The notes: generated by a model not told the origin, from the sequence alone. A stretch of 64,000 bases of DNA from Mytilus trossulus (GCF_036588685.1 NC_086382.1:5059001-5123000); one strand, 5' to 3'; positions 1 to 11,760 are shown, numbered from the stretch's first letter. Numbers and translations are program-made.

Positions 1-2
1 TA

Positions 3-1250
3 TTGAAAATCTTGTTGAAAGAAATAATAGAGAAGTTACCAGGTTTAAAAGGGTTATTGTGCTCATATTTCCTAAAAACTCTAATGTTTTGGATATCTGA
101 AGAATTGGATCCGTCTGTTTGGCGACCAGACAACATTATACCTTGTTTTATGGCATGCTTACAGAAATTGTTATACTGTGTAGAATATTCAACACTTTTA
201 CACTATTTTGTTCCAAACAATAACCTTTTCTATTCCCGGTTCGACATAAGTAACAAAAGGAAATTAGTCGGTCTTCTTCGGAATTTATATCAGCAAGGCA
301 TTCAATGTTTTTCATCTTCAGTAACTCTCCATGATTATCCTATTTCTTCATGTAATATGAGAAGGCAACTAAGCCTTAAAACAATATTGGCACAGGAAAC
401 AATTCATCTTTTTTCCTTTGGAAGAGCGAAAGGAAATATTGACAGATTGATGAAAAACATTCTGCATCATTCTAAAAGTTGTCTGTCGAGAAGCATATTT
501 AACTTATTTTTTGCAGATGCACACCATTTCGTATCTAAGAGAACAAGCATTCATTGCAGCCCTACCAACAAACAGTATTACTACAACTATAAACATTACC
601 TTAGTCAATTACTTATTGGTGTTAATTCAGATGCAATTTCAGGATGGTTGCTGTTAGCAACATTCTTCTATAGTCATAAACATTATCCAGAAGCATTGAT
701 GATAACAGATCATGTAATTTCCAAGTACACAGACAAAACAATTCCTGTTCCAGTGGAAACATCTTACAATATCGTTGTTTTTCATGAACTACATAATAAT
801 GTAATGGAATTAATGAAACATGAAAAGACAATCAATATAGTAAAAACCTTAACAAATCTTGACATCAACCTTGATTCCAAGTCATTGGCGGTTTTACCAG
901 AATTGCAACAAGACGTCCAGGATCCTTTTATGGTATATTCTTGCAAACCAATGACATATTTCATTCGGTTTTTGAGCTATTACTATCTAGAAAATGTTGA
1001 TTCATGCAAAGATGCATATATGAGACTATTACAGGAATACCTTAATACCGTTTCATACTTGAAAAACAGGCAAAGTCATTCTGTGCGTATGGCTAAAATG
1101 TTCCAGTTATTTGATACGATATTATTCACGGGAATCTCTGCACAGATGATTGGAGAATTAGAATCTGCAAAATATTTCTTTCGGTTAATAGCTATACACG
1201 ATGTCTATAATTGCACCTCTGCAGCATCCAGACTGTCGAATCTCATTTGA
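3..1250 (+). CDS. Mab-21/cGAS-like receptor (cGLR), 3' part, cut by window edge
   Basis: This is the C-terminal two-thirds of a Mab-21-domain protein. It aligns without a break to the complete copy at 7900-9876 from that copy's residue 248 onward, so the nucleotidyltransferase core must lie upstream of the window. The visible part is the helical Mab-21 C-lobe (LLCSYFLKTLMFW) followed by a long bivalve-type helical tail. The stop at 1248-1250 matches the stop of the second copy. The copies differ by scattered substitutions and a few small indels, with no frameshift, so both may be functional. In the family, cGAS-like receptors bind a nucleic-acid or other ligand and make a cyclic dinucleotide for STING. 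That role is inferred for this partial copy. The methionine at position 3 is internal, not the start. Confidence 0.8.
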   Translation: MKILLKEIIEKLPGLKGLLCSYFLKTLMFWISEELDPSVWRPDNIIPCFMACLQKLLYCVEYSTLLHYFVPNNNLFYSRFDISNKRKLVGLLRNLYQQGIQCFSSSVTLHDYPISSCNMRRQLSLKTILAQETIHLFSFGRAKGNIDRLMKNILHHSKSCLSRSIFNLFFADAHHFVSKRTSIHCSPTNKQYYYNYKHYLSQLLIGVNSDAISGWLLLATFFYSHKHYPEALMITDHVISKYTDKTIPVPVETSYNIVVFHELHNNVMELMKHEKTINIVKTLTNLDINLDSKSLAVLPELQQDVQDPFMVYSCKPMTYFIRFLSYYYLENVDSCKDAYMRLLQEYLNTVSYLKNRQSHSVRMAKMFQLFDTILFTGISAQMIGELESAKYFFRLIAIHDVYNCTSAASRLSNLI

Positions 1251-1960
1251 AATTATTTATTTCAAAGTCATTCTAATGATATTGATTTACCTACTGCAAA
1301 CGTAGGATAGGAATAAACAATTGATTTTGTAAACACTATTCCACCTAATGTATAAACAATTACATACGATTATCGTGTATGTTGGACGGTAATTCTTCTG
1401 AAACATGTTTTTCAAGATTGAAAAATTGGGTCATGACAGTTTGGCGACTTTTATAGTTAAAGCTATATTACAAAAGAAATAGATTATATTACCTTTCTTT
1501 TTATCTTTCTACGTTGATTTAAGAAAACTTTGAATGAGTGCCATAAAAAGCTAGTGAAGATTGATAAACTACCTGTAACATTGTCATTTAACGTCCAATA
1601 TTAAAGTCTATTTCAAGTGTTAACATTGAAAAAATTAATGGCGCTTACAGCTTAAATATTTCGGACTTTCTCAATTGAGCTACTCTGGATTCATTAATAT
1701 TCGTTTGATAACAAATTTCGTGGGTACAATTGAACCACAAATTGAAATGTTCAATGAATAGCATATTTTAATGTGTTTTGTAAACAGAGATCGACAAAAC
1801 GACGAAACAAAATATCCACGAAAATGCATTTTTTTTAGCAATCCTTGAAAATTGAAACAAACGAAAATAAATGAATTCACAGTATTAAGTCCGATAAACA
1901 AATGGTTCTAGTAGTTTCTAAATACCGATACAAATTATGACTTATAATATATCCCTTTTA
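1251..1960. repeat. 3' flank of cGLR copy 1, duplicated downstream of copy 2
   Basis: The cGLR duplication extends past the stop codon. Sequence from 1253 to about 1680 matches 9880 to about 10200, and the match resumes at about 1888 with a run that also occurs near 10215. Between them copy 1 carries about 205 bp (1682-1887) absent from copy 2, an insertion in copy 1 or a deletion in copy 2. I see no coding potential in the block. Confidence 0.7.
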
Positions 1961-2588
1961 GCTCACTTGGCCTACAGGTCCAATTAAGTTTTTTTTATCA
2001 CTTGGCGTCCGTCGTTCGTCGTCTTCTGTTAACCTTTACAAAAACCTTCTCATTGGAAACTACTGAGCCAATTTTAACAAAACTTGGCCACAATCATTAT
2101 TATAGTATCTATTTAAAAATGTGTCCGACGCACCCGCCCTCCAATCACAATGGCCGACATTGCTAAAAAAAAGAACATAGAGGTAAAATGCTGTTTTTGG
2201 ATTATAACATTGAAACCAAAGCATTAAAAGTAAGTCTGACATCGGGTAAAATTGTTTATCAGGTCAATATCTATCTGCCCTGAAATTTCAGATGAATCAG
2301 ACATCCCATTGTTAGATTACTGCCCCTGAATTTTAAGGAAATTTTGCGGTTTCTGGTTATTATCTTGAATATTATTTTAGATAGAGATAAATTGTAAATA
2401 GCAATAATTGTTCAGCAAATGAAGATCTACAAATAAGTCATCATGACCAAAGTGATCAGTGGTTTCCTTAAGGAGTAATTGCCCTTGATAGTAAAATTTT
2501 AACAATTTTTCGCAAATTTTTGTTATCTTTTTCAAAAATATTCTCCTCTAAAACTACTGACCAAACTTGTCCACAATCATCATTAGGG
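1960..2588. repeat. Dispersed bivalve repeat, interrupted by a Tc1/mariner-like element
   Basis: This is a long non-coding repeat of a type common in mussel DNA, with phrases like 'aaaacttggccacaatcat' and 'aatggccgaca'. A second, shorter unit begins near 2520 and repeats the phrase at 2570-2588 before the transposon interrupts it. It resumes at 5160 on the far side of the transposon. No coding potential is seen. Confidence 0.6.
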
Positions 2589-2590
2589 TA

Positions 2591-5159
2591 TTGTCCATTT
2601 GACTTCTATATATTTGCCGAAAAAAAATCTTAAAAATTCATTTTTTACAATTATTATTTTTTTCCTCCATGTATGTTAATATATGATACATACGAACTCT
2701 GACTATTAGTTTCATAATTTTGGGTCTATAATTAAAAAAGTTTCCCTTTAGGTCTCTATGTTAATTTTATTTTTTGAAGTGTTGATTATCTGATGGAGTA
2801 AGTATGAGTGGTGTAACAGCCTTCAAATCAAAACAAAAACAACAAACAATGTTTGTTTATTTATACCATGTGACATTGTTTATTTGAATATATAGATGAC
2901 ATTAAATGACCAGAAAACAAAATTAGATTTCAAGTCATGTGATTGTTTTAATTGTTCTATATATGATAGGATTCTGCATTGTCCATTTTCTGTTTAAAAA
3001 AATAGACATATAGTATTAACTAACAGTATTCTATAGGCCAAGGAAATGAAAATGATGTTTACCGTCATATGTTATGTTAGTGGACATGAGTTATGACAGG
3101 ATTTATCAACTGTTTTTGTTTAACTTTATGGCATGGAAAAACAACATTACTCACATCAATTTTATTTTTACGGCCATTCATAATCCTCAGTCTCATCTCC
3201 ATCACTAGAATCATCCATTTCACTCTCAGATTCAGAATTAGATTGAATATGTATAACAATTTTTTTGAATTTCTTCCTGGATTGCATCTTTTTTACAATG
3301 GCTTGGTTCAATGATATTTTTAACATGATCACATGATTTTAACCACTTAGTACTATCAATTTGTTCAAATCCTCTTTGGATAAGTGATTTAACATCATTA
3401 AGTTTAAATGTTGAATTTTCTTTACCAATAAATCCTTTCAAATCTCCCCATATAAGTTCAATAGGGTTTAAATCACAATGGTAAGGGAGGAGTCTAAGTA
3501 CATCATGCCCCCTTTATTTTAAGGAATTCATCTTCTTTATATACAGGGGCGATTTTCTTATTTCGTATAACTTTGGTTTTGTTAACTTGCTATCAAATTG
3601 GAGACCATGTTTATTTAAAAAGTCTTTCATATCGCCTTTTCGGGAGTTAGATGTTGGAGCTTTTGTGCCATCAACACGGACACTGTGGTAAGATGCATTG
3701 TCCATTACTATAAGACTTTTTGGTGGCAAAGCGGGAACTAGCTGTTTCTCAACCCATTGTTCAAATACTTTGCCAATCATTTCTGTGTGGTAATCTCTGC
3801 CATCGGTGCTCATGCCCTTAAACACTAAATCGCATCCTTTTAAAAATCCTGTTTCACAACCAGCATGTAATACAACAAATCTTTGCCCTTTACCTAGAGG
3901 AATTTTTCTATTTTGTGATTCATCAGGACTGGTCCGTTGATGTGAAGTAGTATGATTTGTGTCCACCCATGTCTCATCCAAATAAATAGGTGTGTACCCT
4001 TTTTGACGTTTTTTTTTAATAGTTCTTAAAAATTGTATACGCTGGTTTATGATGTCTTTCCTTTCGACAAGACCTTTCCTATTTTTATCGATTCTTTTAT
4101 ATCTGAATCCCAATCCATGTAGGGTTTTCCACAGCTTATACTTCGATAAAACAAGGTCATGATGTTTCTCCAATATATTTTTCAGTTTTTTTAATGTAAC
4201 ACATTCATTTTTTCTAAATTGCCTATGAACAATAGTCTTTATCATGTCTTTGTCAAACTGGTCAAGGGTATCCTTTTTTGGTGCCATTTTTGAATTTTGA
4301 CTTTCTTCTGGCCTATTAATTAATTTGTTTATAAAACTTTCACTTATCTTTAGGCATTGTGCAGTTCTTTTAGTGATTTTATTCCAGGAATGAAAAGGAG
4401 CTCCTCGCTTTGATTCTGCATCAAAATAATTATACACTTATAGGATTATGTCTTTTTTTTTCTTTTGAAATTTTTGGTGGCATTGTAATTCCTTTCTTTT
4501 AATTTTAGTAGGGAAGACAATTGTTAACAATAAAAAACTGAAATATTTTCTTCACTCATGAAGGTTTTTATTAAATGTAACAATTTGCTACTTTCAAAAT
4601 ATGAAATTTCTTTTTCCTTTTTTTTAAAAACATATTTTATTAGTTTCTTAAATTGTTTACTTCCAAAATATGCATTTTGCACATTGATAAATAAGTAAAT
4701 GTATAGTAAGTTTAGTCCATTTTTTAATAAAACTTGTCAGAGCCTCTTTGTCTTGGTTATATGAAACTCACCATGCTAAAAGCATGGAAAACTGGTGTAT
4801 AGTAAGTTTACTTATAAACTGATGATCAGTTTCATTGGTGTTTTTTAATATTTGAATATACAAAGTCACATGGTACATATAAACAAACATTAAAAGCACA
4901 TGTATGTTGTTTTTGTTTTGATTGGAAGGCTGTTACACCACTCATACTTACTCCATCAGATAATCAACACTTCAAAAAATAAAATTAACATAGAGACCTA
5001 ATGGGAAACTTTTTTAATTATAGACCCAAAATTATGAAACTAATAGTCAGAGTTCGTATGGTTCATATATTAACATACACCGAGGAAAAAAATAATAAAT
5101 ATAAAAAAATGAATTTTTAAGATTTTTTTTCTGCAAATATATGGAAGTCAAATGGACAA
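2591..5159 (-). mobile_element. Tc1/mariner-superfamily transposon (DD~80E, Sailor-like), full length but inactivated
   Basis: The element is 2,569 bp. Its outer ends both read TTGTCCATTTGACTTC inward and are flanked by TA dinucleotides (2589-2590 and 5160-5161), the target duplication of Tc1/mariner elements. The terminal inverted repeats are long, about 295-305 bp (2591 to about 2886, and about 4855 to 5159), and include a shared inner block around GTGTAACAGCC. The transposase is on the minus strand. Removing the element and one TA restores a run found intact in the neighbouring repeat unit at 2086-2115, so insertion happened inside that repeat. The spacing between the last two acidic residues (about 80) resembles the DD82E/Sailor group. 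That family label is from memory and moderate in confidence. Confidence 0.85.
3238..4437 (-). pseudogene. DDE transposase with in-frame stop before the catalytic Glu
   Basis: One minus-strand frame runs from 4437 to 3238 and is interrupted once, by TAA at 3514-3516. The N-terminal part has a helix-turn-helix-like region (residues about 20-110). It then has the first catalytic Asp in IYLDETW (about residue 154) and the second in IVMDNASYHS (about 246). Beyond the stop the same frame continues with DLNPIELIWGDLKG, which holds the catalytic Glu (about 327) and the conserved NPIE-WG motif of IS630/Tc1/mariner transposases. The stop therefore splits DD from E and should abolish activity. No frameshift is needed. 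A sequencing error at this codon is the main alternative. Confidence 0.85.
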
Positions 5160-5161
5160 TA

Positions 5162-7020
5162 TCTAGTATAAAAACTGTGGCCGATGACCAGGCGAATGGA
5201 TAAAAACTGCCATATGTCTGACTTGATGCAGACAGTTTCTTATGTAAGTAGTTTTATGTCCTAGTACCATTACTAAGGTGGTTAGTTGTTTTGTTTTGCT
5301 TTGCTTTTATATTAAATATTATTTTGTTGTTAAGTATTTGTAATAATTATTATTGAATTGTGTAAGATGATACTTTTTTCAACAAGTTGTGTTTTATGCT
5401 TTGGAATACCAAAACGTAAAAACACAAAAATACTGAACTCCGAGGAAAATTCAAAAAAGGAAAGTCCAAAATCAAAAGGCAAAATCAAAAGTCCAAACAC
5501 ATCAAACGAATGGATAACAACTGTCATATTCCTGGATTGGTACAGGCATTTTCTAATGTAGAAAATGGTGGATTGAACCTGGTTTTATAGCTAGCTAAAC
5601 CTCTCACTCTCACCAACTTAACACAATTGCCGTTATTGTTGTTGCTATCTTAATTAGACTACTCACATCTGTGTTGTCAATTAACTAGTGAGGTAAAACA
5701 TGTTAAAGTCACGTAGATTTATGGTAAACATATCTGTCACATACATTGAAATGATTAAGATTGAGTGTTATCCAAAGCTACCTATTAGCTTTCTCTATGA
5801 TTGAAATATGTGTAGCAGGAACAATTCTGCTGGAGATTCGGGGATGTGGACCACAGGTAATTCTAGTTTGTAAACTGATGTGAACGGAAACGACTGATGC
5901 CAAATGTGATGCGCTATAAATTATCTAAGTAAATGAAAACCAAAAACTGAAAACAATATATAATTTAATCAACAAAGAACAACTTTTATTATGATATAGT
6001 ATGTAGAAATGGAGTATTCAATGACTTCAAATTACCCTTACTATGGAGGCATGTAGCAAATGCACTATTCTAAACTATGGTTGGACTGAAAGTCAGTCCT
6101 TAGAAGATCCCATATCATAATCTAAAACCAGTTGTATAAAATATATAAGTTTCTCACAGAAGGCAATCAAAGGTTTTGCGACGGTGGAAATAGTAAACTT
6201 TACAATATAAATAAATATCTTTAACCAATGAATTCAAATAGCAAAAGCTATGCAATTTAACAAATATATACCGAATAAGCTTCATCTAAATCATCAAATA
6301 AAGAAATATGAAATTTATAGTTTTCAACAAGGGAAATAATAATGACATAATAATCATAACTGCCACCTATGTAACCAGTGTTCCGAAAGTATCAAATGAC
6401 GTCAACGAAAAATAGACATATTTTTAGGTTATCTCAGTCAAGATTAAACCTGTTACATGTACATTGTATGTCATATGAATCGATTGCATGTATTGTGAAC
6501 GTGATTATTTATAACATTTTGTAAATGTGCATTAATGTAATAAAAGGTAAGACACAATGTCATGGTTTGTCATATTCCCAACAGGGGGATTATATTTTAT
6601 TCCTTTTTTTAATGCTGTTTATCTTTTTAAATTAAAAGACATTTTTTTCTCTGTCAAGGGACATCTAAGATAAAGTTAATTTTTTTTTAGAAATTTATGA
6701 CAATTAAACGAGCCAAATTAATATCTTTGGTACCACGTTGTGTATATATTTGAAATGTTTTTATTCGAAAGCGGTATGCATGGGATGTTTCTACTACACA
6801 CTAATAACCAAATACGTGCATAGTTCTGAATTGGATACAGGTATTGAAGAGGTTTAGTATTATATTCCCCCTGTTGAGAATATAACAAAATAAAAATAAA
6901 AATATACTGACATTCACTATATATGCGTCTAGGTTATAACAATAGAAATAACAGAAAATTAAATTGGCTTATATCCTAAATTATCTTAACAGTATTTCTC
7001 TTTTATGTATATGCAGATAA
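5162..7020. other. Non-coding interval with one dispersed bivalve repeat
   Basis: The first 30 bases complete the repeat split by the transposon. About 5395-5610 is a dispersed mussel repeat (phrases 'aaatactgaactccgagg' and 'tggtacaggcattttct') whose second copy is near 11510-11730. The short open frames here lie within that repeat. I see nothing gene-like from 5620 to 7020. Confidence 0.5.
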
Positions 7021-7071
7021 TTTGTGAATAAACTCATCATAGACACCAGAATTGAAATTTATTTCATATTT

Positions 7072-7115
7072 ACGCTAGACGCTCGTTTCGTCTACCAAAG
7101 ACTCATCAGTGACAC
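7072..7115 (-). ncRNA. Hammerhead ribozyme, decayed stem I
   Basis: On the minus strand the core reads CTGATGA, then a 3-bp stem II (GTC/GAC) with a 7-nt loop, GAAA, a very short CG-rich stem III and TC at the cleavage position. Stem I has a mismatch at its second pair, so activity is doubtful. Confidence 0.6.
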
Positions 7116-7355
7116 TCGAATAAAAACATGTTAAAAAGCCCAAATAAAGTACGAAGTAAAAGAGCATTGAGGACCAACATTTCCTTAAAGTGAGCGACAG
7201 GAAATGGCCGTTGTTATGTTGAGCACAAACTATAAATAGCATAAACGAGTTATGTCACTTTCGTGTATGAGTTTTTTTTCCCCGTGAAAACTTTGTTTCT
7301 CCAAAACAGTAAAAAAAAAACTCATCATAGATATCAGGACTTAAATTTTACATTT

Positions 7356-7399
7356 ACGTCAGACGCGCGTTTCGTTCACAAAAGACTCATCAGAGACGC
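7356..7399 (-). ncRNA. Hammerhead ribozyme, decayed stems I and II
   Basis: The minus-strand core CTGATGA, GAAA and CGCGCG-TC is intact. Stem II is broken (GTC faces AAC) and the first stem I pair is T-T. It is recognisable by family resemblance to the copy at 45186-45229 but is probably inactive. Confidence 0.55.
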
Positions 7400-7899
7400 T
7401 CGAATAATAAAATGTTAAAAAGGGCCAAATAGAGTACGAAGTTGAAAAGCATTGAGGACCAAAGGTTCCTAAAAGTTTTGCCAAATACAGCTTATGTAAT
7501 CTATTCCCGAGATAGAAAAGCCTTTGTTTTTCAAAAATTAAAAGCAAAGATATTGTTTTTATAGAATACACGAGAACAAATGAGAATAAAAGAAGAGAAA
7601 GAAAACGAGAAAAAAAAATAGGAAATAAGAAAAAGTTTTTGTCAAATTAATTTTCTACCGTTTACACCAGGTTTTAAATAGCTATAAACATCCTAAATAA
7701 TTGTCCAACTTGTACAAAGTTAGAATTTCTATTGAACCATGCTATTAAAGGTAAATAACCTAATAAGTAAAAGGGCATGACTGTATATCTTCATAGTCAC
7801 ACGGTCAAATTCATATTAAAAAGTGCATAATGATTTTCATTTTACAGCGTGCCTAGAAAAAAGAAAATGTACTAAAGTGATAACAAGAAATTCATCAAA

Positions 7900-9876
7900 A
7901 TGTCAAAGTCAGATAAAATAAAATCACTAGAATTTTACGCATATCTGTGTCAGAAAGTGGGATCAGAAGAAATAGTTAAGTCAAGGCGGTTGATATATAC
8001 TATAGGAGATATAGCCATGGATAATAATTATCCCCGTATAAGCAGTGGTAGTAAAGGGGAAGGACTAAATTTCAAAGGTAGTGACACCGATGTTATGTTT
8101 ATAGAACCTGATTTTAGAGTATACGAATCAATGAGTGACGTCATTGATCGTTGGGGAGTGGCATTGCTCATGGACACCGAAGAAACGCCACCATGTTTCA
8201 CATACCTTAATATATTACCTAAATATGGCGTACCGTTTTTGTTTACTGAACAAATACACGAACAAAAACATGGTAAGATGCTGCTTTCAAGCGAACTTTT
8301 CAAAATACATCATTTAAGACATTTAGTATTAACAAAACCTATGTTAAATACTATTCATGGTCCATGTATATCGGATAATTTAGAACAGAATGATATTGCA
8401 TATTGCATCAAATGTGAAAAATGGATATCACAAGCGCAACCATGGATAAACAGACCACGTACAGAATGGCCACCACCTGATCTTATTTCACAAATAATAT
8501 CATTAGGCGTCTTATTTGTCCCTATTGGTTGCAAAGGATCCGTTAATGAAAATTTTGAATGGAGAATATCGTTTTCAGTTGCAGAAAAGATGCTGATATT
8601 TTCCTTCTGTCATACCCAGTTACTGTGCTATGCTTTATTGAAAATCTTGTTGAAAGAAATAATAGAGAAATTACCAGGTTTAAAAGGGTTATTGTGCTCA
8701 TATTTCCTAAAAACTCTAATGTTTTGGATATCTGAAGAATTGGATCCGTCTGTTTGGCGACCAGACAACATTATACCTTGTTTTATGGCATGCCTTCAGA
8801 AATTGTTATACTGTGTAGAGTATTCAACACTATTACACTATTTTATTCCTAACAATAACCTTTTCTATTCTCGGTTCGACATAAGTAACAAAAGGAAATT
8901 AGTCGATCTTCTTCGGAATTTATATCAGCAAGGCATTCAATGTTTTTCATCTTCAGTAACTCTCCATGATTATCCTATTTCTTCATGTAATATGAGAAGG
9001 CAATTAAGCCTGAAAACGATATTGGCACAAGAAACAATTCATCTTTTTTCCTCTGGAAGAGCAATAGGAAATATTAACAGATTGATGAAAAACATTTTGC
9101 ATCATTCTAAAAGTTGTCTGTCGAGAAGCATATTTAACTTATTTTTTGCAGATGCACACCATTTTGTATCTGAGATACCAAATACGCATTGCAGACCAAC
9201 AAATAAACACAAATACTTCAAATATAAACATTATCTTAGTCAATTACTTATTGGTGTTAATTCAGATGCAACATCAGGATGGTTGCTGTTAGCAACATTC
9301 CTCTATATTCATAAACATTATCCAGAAGCATTAATTATAACAGAGCATGTCTTGTCAAAGTTCACAGACAAAACCTTTTCGGTTCCGGTGGAAACATCTC
9401 ATGAAATTGTTGTATTTCATGAATTACATGATAATGTAATGGAATTGATGAAACATGAAAAGACAATCACCATAGTAAAAGCATTAACTAATCTTGACAT
9501 CTACCTCGAATCTAAATCATTGGCGATTTTACCAGAATTACAACAGGACGCCCAGGACCCTTTTATGGTATATACTTGCAAACCAATGGCACATTTCATT
9601 CGCTTTCTGAGCTATTACTATCTTGGAAATGTTGATTCATACGAAAATGCATTTATGAGACTATTACGGGAATACATCGATAGCATGACACACAAGCAAA
9701 CTGTTTCTCAGCGTATGGCTAAAATAATCCAGTTATTTCATACAATGTACTTCCTGGGAATTTCTGCACAGATGATGGGAAAATCGGATTTGGCAAAAAT
9801 TTTCTTTCGGAAAGTAGCAATATGCGATATCTTCAATTTGACTTCTGCAGCATCCAGACTGTCGAAACTCGTTTGA
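7900..9876 (+). CDS. Mab-21/cGAS-like receptor (cGLR), complete single-exon gene
   Basis: This 658-residue protein has a nucleotidyltransferase signature: G50-S51 in SSGSKGEG, then D62 and D64 in GSDTDVMF. A likely third acidic residue is D165 in NDIAYCIKC. The Mab-21 C-lobe follows (WRISFSVAEKMLIFSF at about 221-236, LLCSYFLKTLMFW at about 267-280), then a long helical tail to residue 658. Intact GS and D-x-D residues suggest a catalytic enzyme rather than a Mab-21 pseudo-enzyme. In animals such receptors sense ligands, often RNA or DNA, and make cyclic dinucleotides for STING. Bivalves have large expansions of the family. The start at 7900 is the first Met of the frame and sits 49 residues before the GS motif, as expected. 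The ligand and product cannot be read from sequence. It is the full-length partner of the partial copy at 3-1250. Confidence 0.88.
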   Translation: MSKSDKIKSLEFYAYLCQKVGSEEIVKSRRLIYTIGDIAMDNNYPRISSGSKGEGLNFKGSDTDVMFIEPDFRVYESMSDVIDRWGVALLMDTEETPPCFTYLNILPKYGVPFLFTEQIHEQKHGKMLLSSELFKIHHLRHLVLTKPMLNTIHGPCISDNLEQNDIAYCIKCEKWISQAQPWINRPRTEWPPPDLISQIISLGVLFVPIGCKGSVNENFEWRISFSVAEKMLIFSFCHTQLLCYALLKILLKEIIEKLPGLKGLLCSYFLKTLMFWISEELDPSVWRPDNIIPCFMACLQKLLYCVEYSTLLHYFIPNNNLFYSRFDISNKRKLVDLLRNLYQQGIQCFSSSVTLHDYPISSCNMRRQLSLKTILAQETIHLFSSGRAIGNINRLMKNILHHSKSCLSRSIFNLFFADAHHFVSEIPNTHCRPTNKHKYFKYKHYLSQLLIGVNSDATSGWLLLATFLYIHKHYPEALIITEHVLSKFTDKTFSVPVETSHEIVVFHELHDNVMELMKHEKTITIVKALTNLDIYLESKSLAILPELQQDAQDPFMVYTCKPMAHFIRFLSYYYLGNVDSYENAFMRLLREYIDSMTHKQTVSQRMAKIIQLFHTMYFLGISAQMMGKSDLAKIFFRKVAICDIFNLTSAASRLSKLV

Positions 9877-11500
9877 AATTATTTGTTTCAAAATCATTAT
9901 AATGACATTGATACCTACTGGAAACGTGGGAAAGGAATAAACAATTGATTGTGTAAACATTATTCCACCTAATGTATAAACAATTACATACGATTTTCGT
10001 GTATGTTGAGTGATTCTCTAACCTTTTTTTTTTTTTTTTTATCTTTTACGTTTTAAGAAAAGGAAAGAGCGCCATGAATAGCGAATGAAGATTTATACAC
10101 TACCTGTTACAAAGACATTTAGCGTCCAATATTTATGTTTAAAGTGTTGATATGGAAAACTTTAATGACACTTAAAGCTTGAATTTTTGGGATTTTCACA
10201 ATTGAGCTTTTTAAAAGTCCGATAAACAAATTGTTCTAGTAGTTAATACATTATGTTTTTACTGGATAGAGATGTTTTACTAATTTTTTATTTAAGAAAA
10301 TTTTGAAAAATGCCGACCAAATAATTTTCAAACGTAGAGGATGTTCGACACTTATTTTGTCCATGCACATAATTCAATTTAATTTCACTGTCTATATTGC
10401 AATTTAATATGACACGTTATTGTAACTATAATAATAGCCTTGGGTATAGCTAGATTATGAATTATTAAAGTCATAACATCAACGTGATCAAAGAAAACAA
10501 ACATGGCACCTAATCACGATGTAATACAATACCTATGTAGATGTAAGTTTTGACAATACCTATGCAGGTAAGTGATGTCCGATTATCAATGAAATTCATT
10601 GCGATATTATTTTAGATTTATAAAAGAAGACATCGAAGAGATATAAACCAGGTGAAATAAACATATTTTTCAATTTTCTTCAAAATCATTCATCAGGTAA
10701 CCAGTACATTTTACATAATCCTAATTGAACCAGTAACATGCAGAGTTATCGAACGTTATTATGACTGTTATAGTTGCATATGATGAGAATTCATTTAAAC
10801 AAATTCATAGCGAGCAAAGCTAAACCAAACAAACAAAAACGAGGTTTCCTTCAATAATGTAGAAACGAAATCTAGGGATACGTATTTGTGTACCCCACCA
10901 GATAACCTGAGATCACCAATAAGTTTTGTATGGTTTATGTCACTCGGTCTTTTGTTTCATGTGTAGTGGAATCTTATTTAAACATAGATCCCTTTCTAAA
11001 GTTGTGTTGCAAGGATTTGACAATGCTCCCTTTCACTATGTATTCTACCAAATATAATATTGCATCTGCTGTGAATGCAGTTTTACATTTGAAATATTTG
11101 AAGATATGTCTGAATCTGACAAAACCAAAGAATGCCGAAAAGTCGCTATGGCAGATGGTAAAACAAAGCATTTTTATATCCTTGCAGGCAAGGATTCGAC
11201 TTAGGATCTTTGCATTACTGAGAGTGATGTGTGTTATTAGATATCAAAGTCAAATAAAACTTCAAATTGAAATAAACTATATACATTTGTTGTACTAGTA
11301 CGTTTTATATTTTTGATATAAGTTTTACCATAAAACAAGGGTACGTAAACTTTATAATTGAAGACACGTTGCTGGTCTCGTCCTGTTTTCATCACTATAG
11401 TCGGGTAGCTGTCTTTTTTTCACTCTTCCAGTTTCCTTTTTCAAATGTATTGTTTTATCGTGTGATATATTTACAGTGTAACGAAAACAAATTTGTATTA
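9877..11500. other. Duplicated 3' flank, then unassigned DNA
   Basis: Positions 9880-10240 are homologous to the 3' flank of cGLR copy 1. From 10240 to 11500 I see no gene I can support. A 122-codon open frame at 10930-11298 has no recognisable motif and is probably chance. Confidence 0.5.
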
Positions 11501-11760
11501 TTATAAAAACAGGACCAACCAAAAAGTAAAATCACAAAAATACTAAACTCAGATGAAAATCAAATGACAAAACCAGAAAAAACGAATGGACATGAACTGT
11601 AAGTTGGTACAGGCATTTTCAAATGTAGAAAATGGTGATTTAAACCTGGTTTTATAGCGCTAAACCTCTCACTTTGTTGACAGTCTCATCAAATTCCGTT
11701 ATATTTACAATGATTTACAAAGCCAACACATGACAAAAATCCCATATACCATGAATGACA
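11500..11760. repeat. Dispersed bivalve repeat, second copy
   Basis: This shares 'aaatactaaactcagatg', 'tggtacaggcattttc' and 'gaacctggttttatag'-like phrases with 5395-5610. It is non-coding. Confidence 0.6.

Larger units (their letters stand above)
7028..7480 (-). repeat. Tandem dimer of a ~284-bp hammerhead-ribozyme repeat
   Basis: Two diverged direct units begin with 'aaactcatcatagay' at about 7028 and 7317. Each contains a hammerhead motif on the minus strand and the phrase 'agcattgaggacca'. Predicted cleavage sites (7078 and 7362) are 284 bp apart. The organisation resembles retrozyme and Penelope terminal repeats. Both ribozymes have lost pairing, so the unit looks old. Confidence 0.6.

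Noticed and set aside
10930..11298. 122-codon open frame
   Set aside because: It has no recognisable motif, domain or splice context and lies in AT-rich DNA, so it is likely chance.
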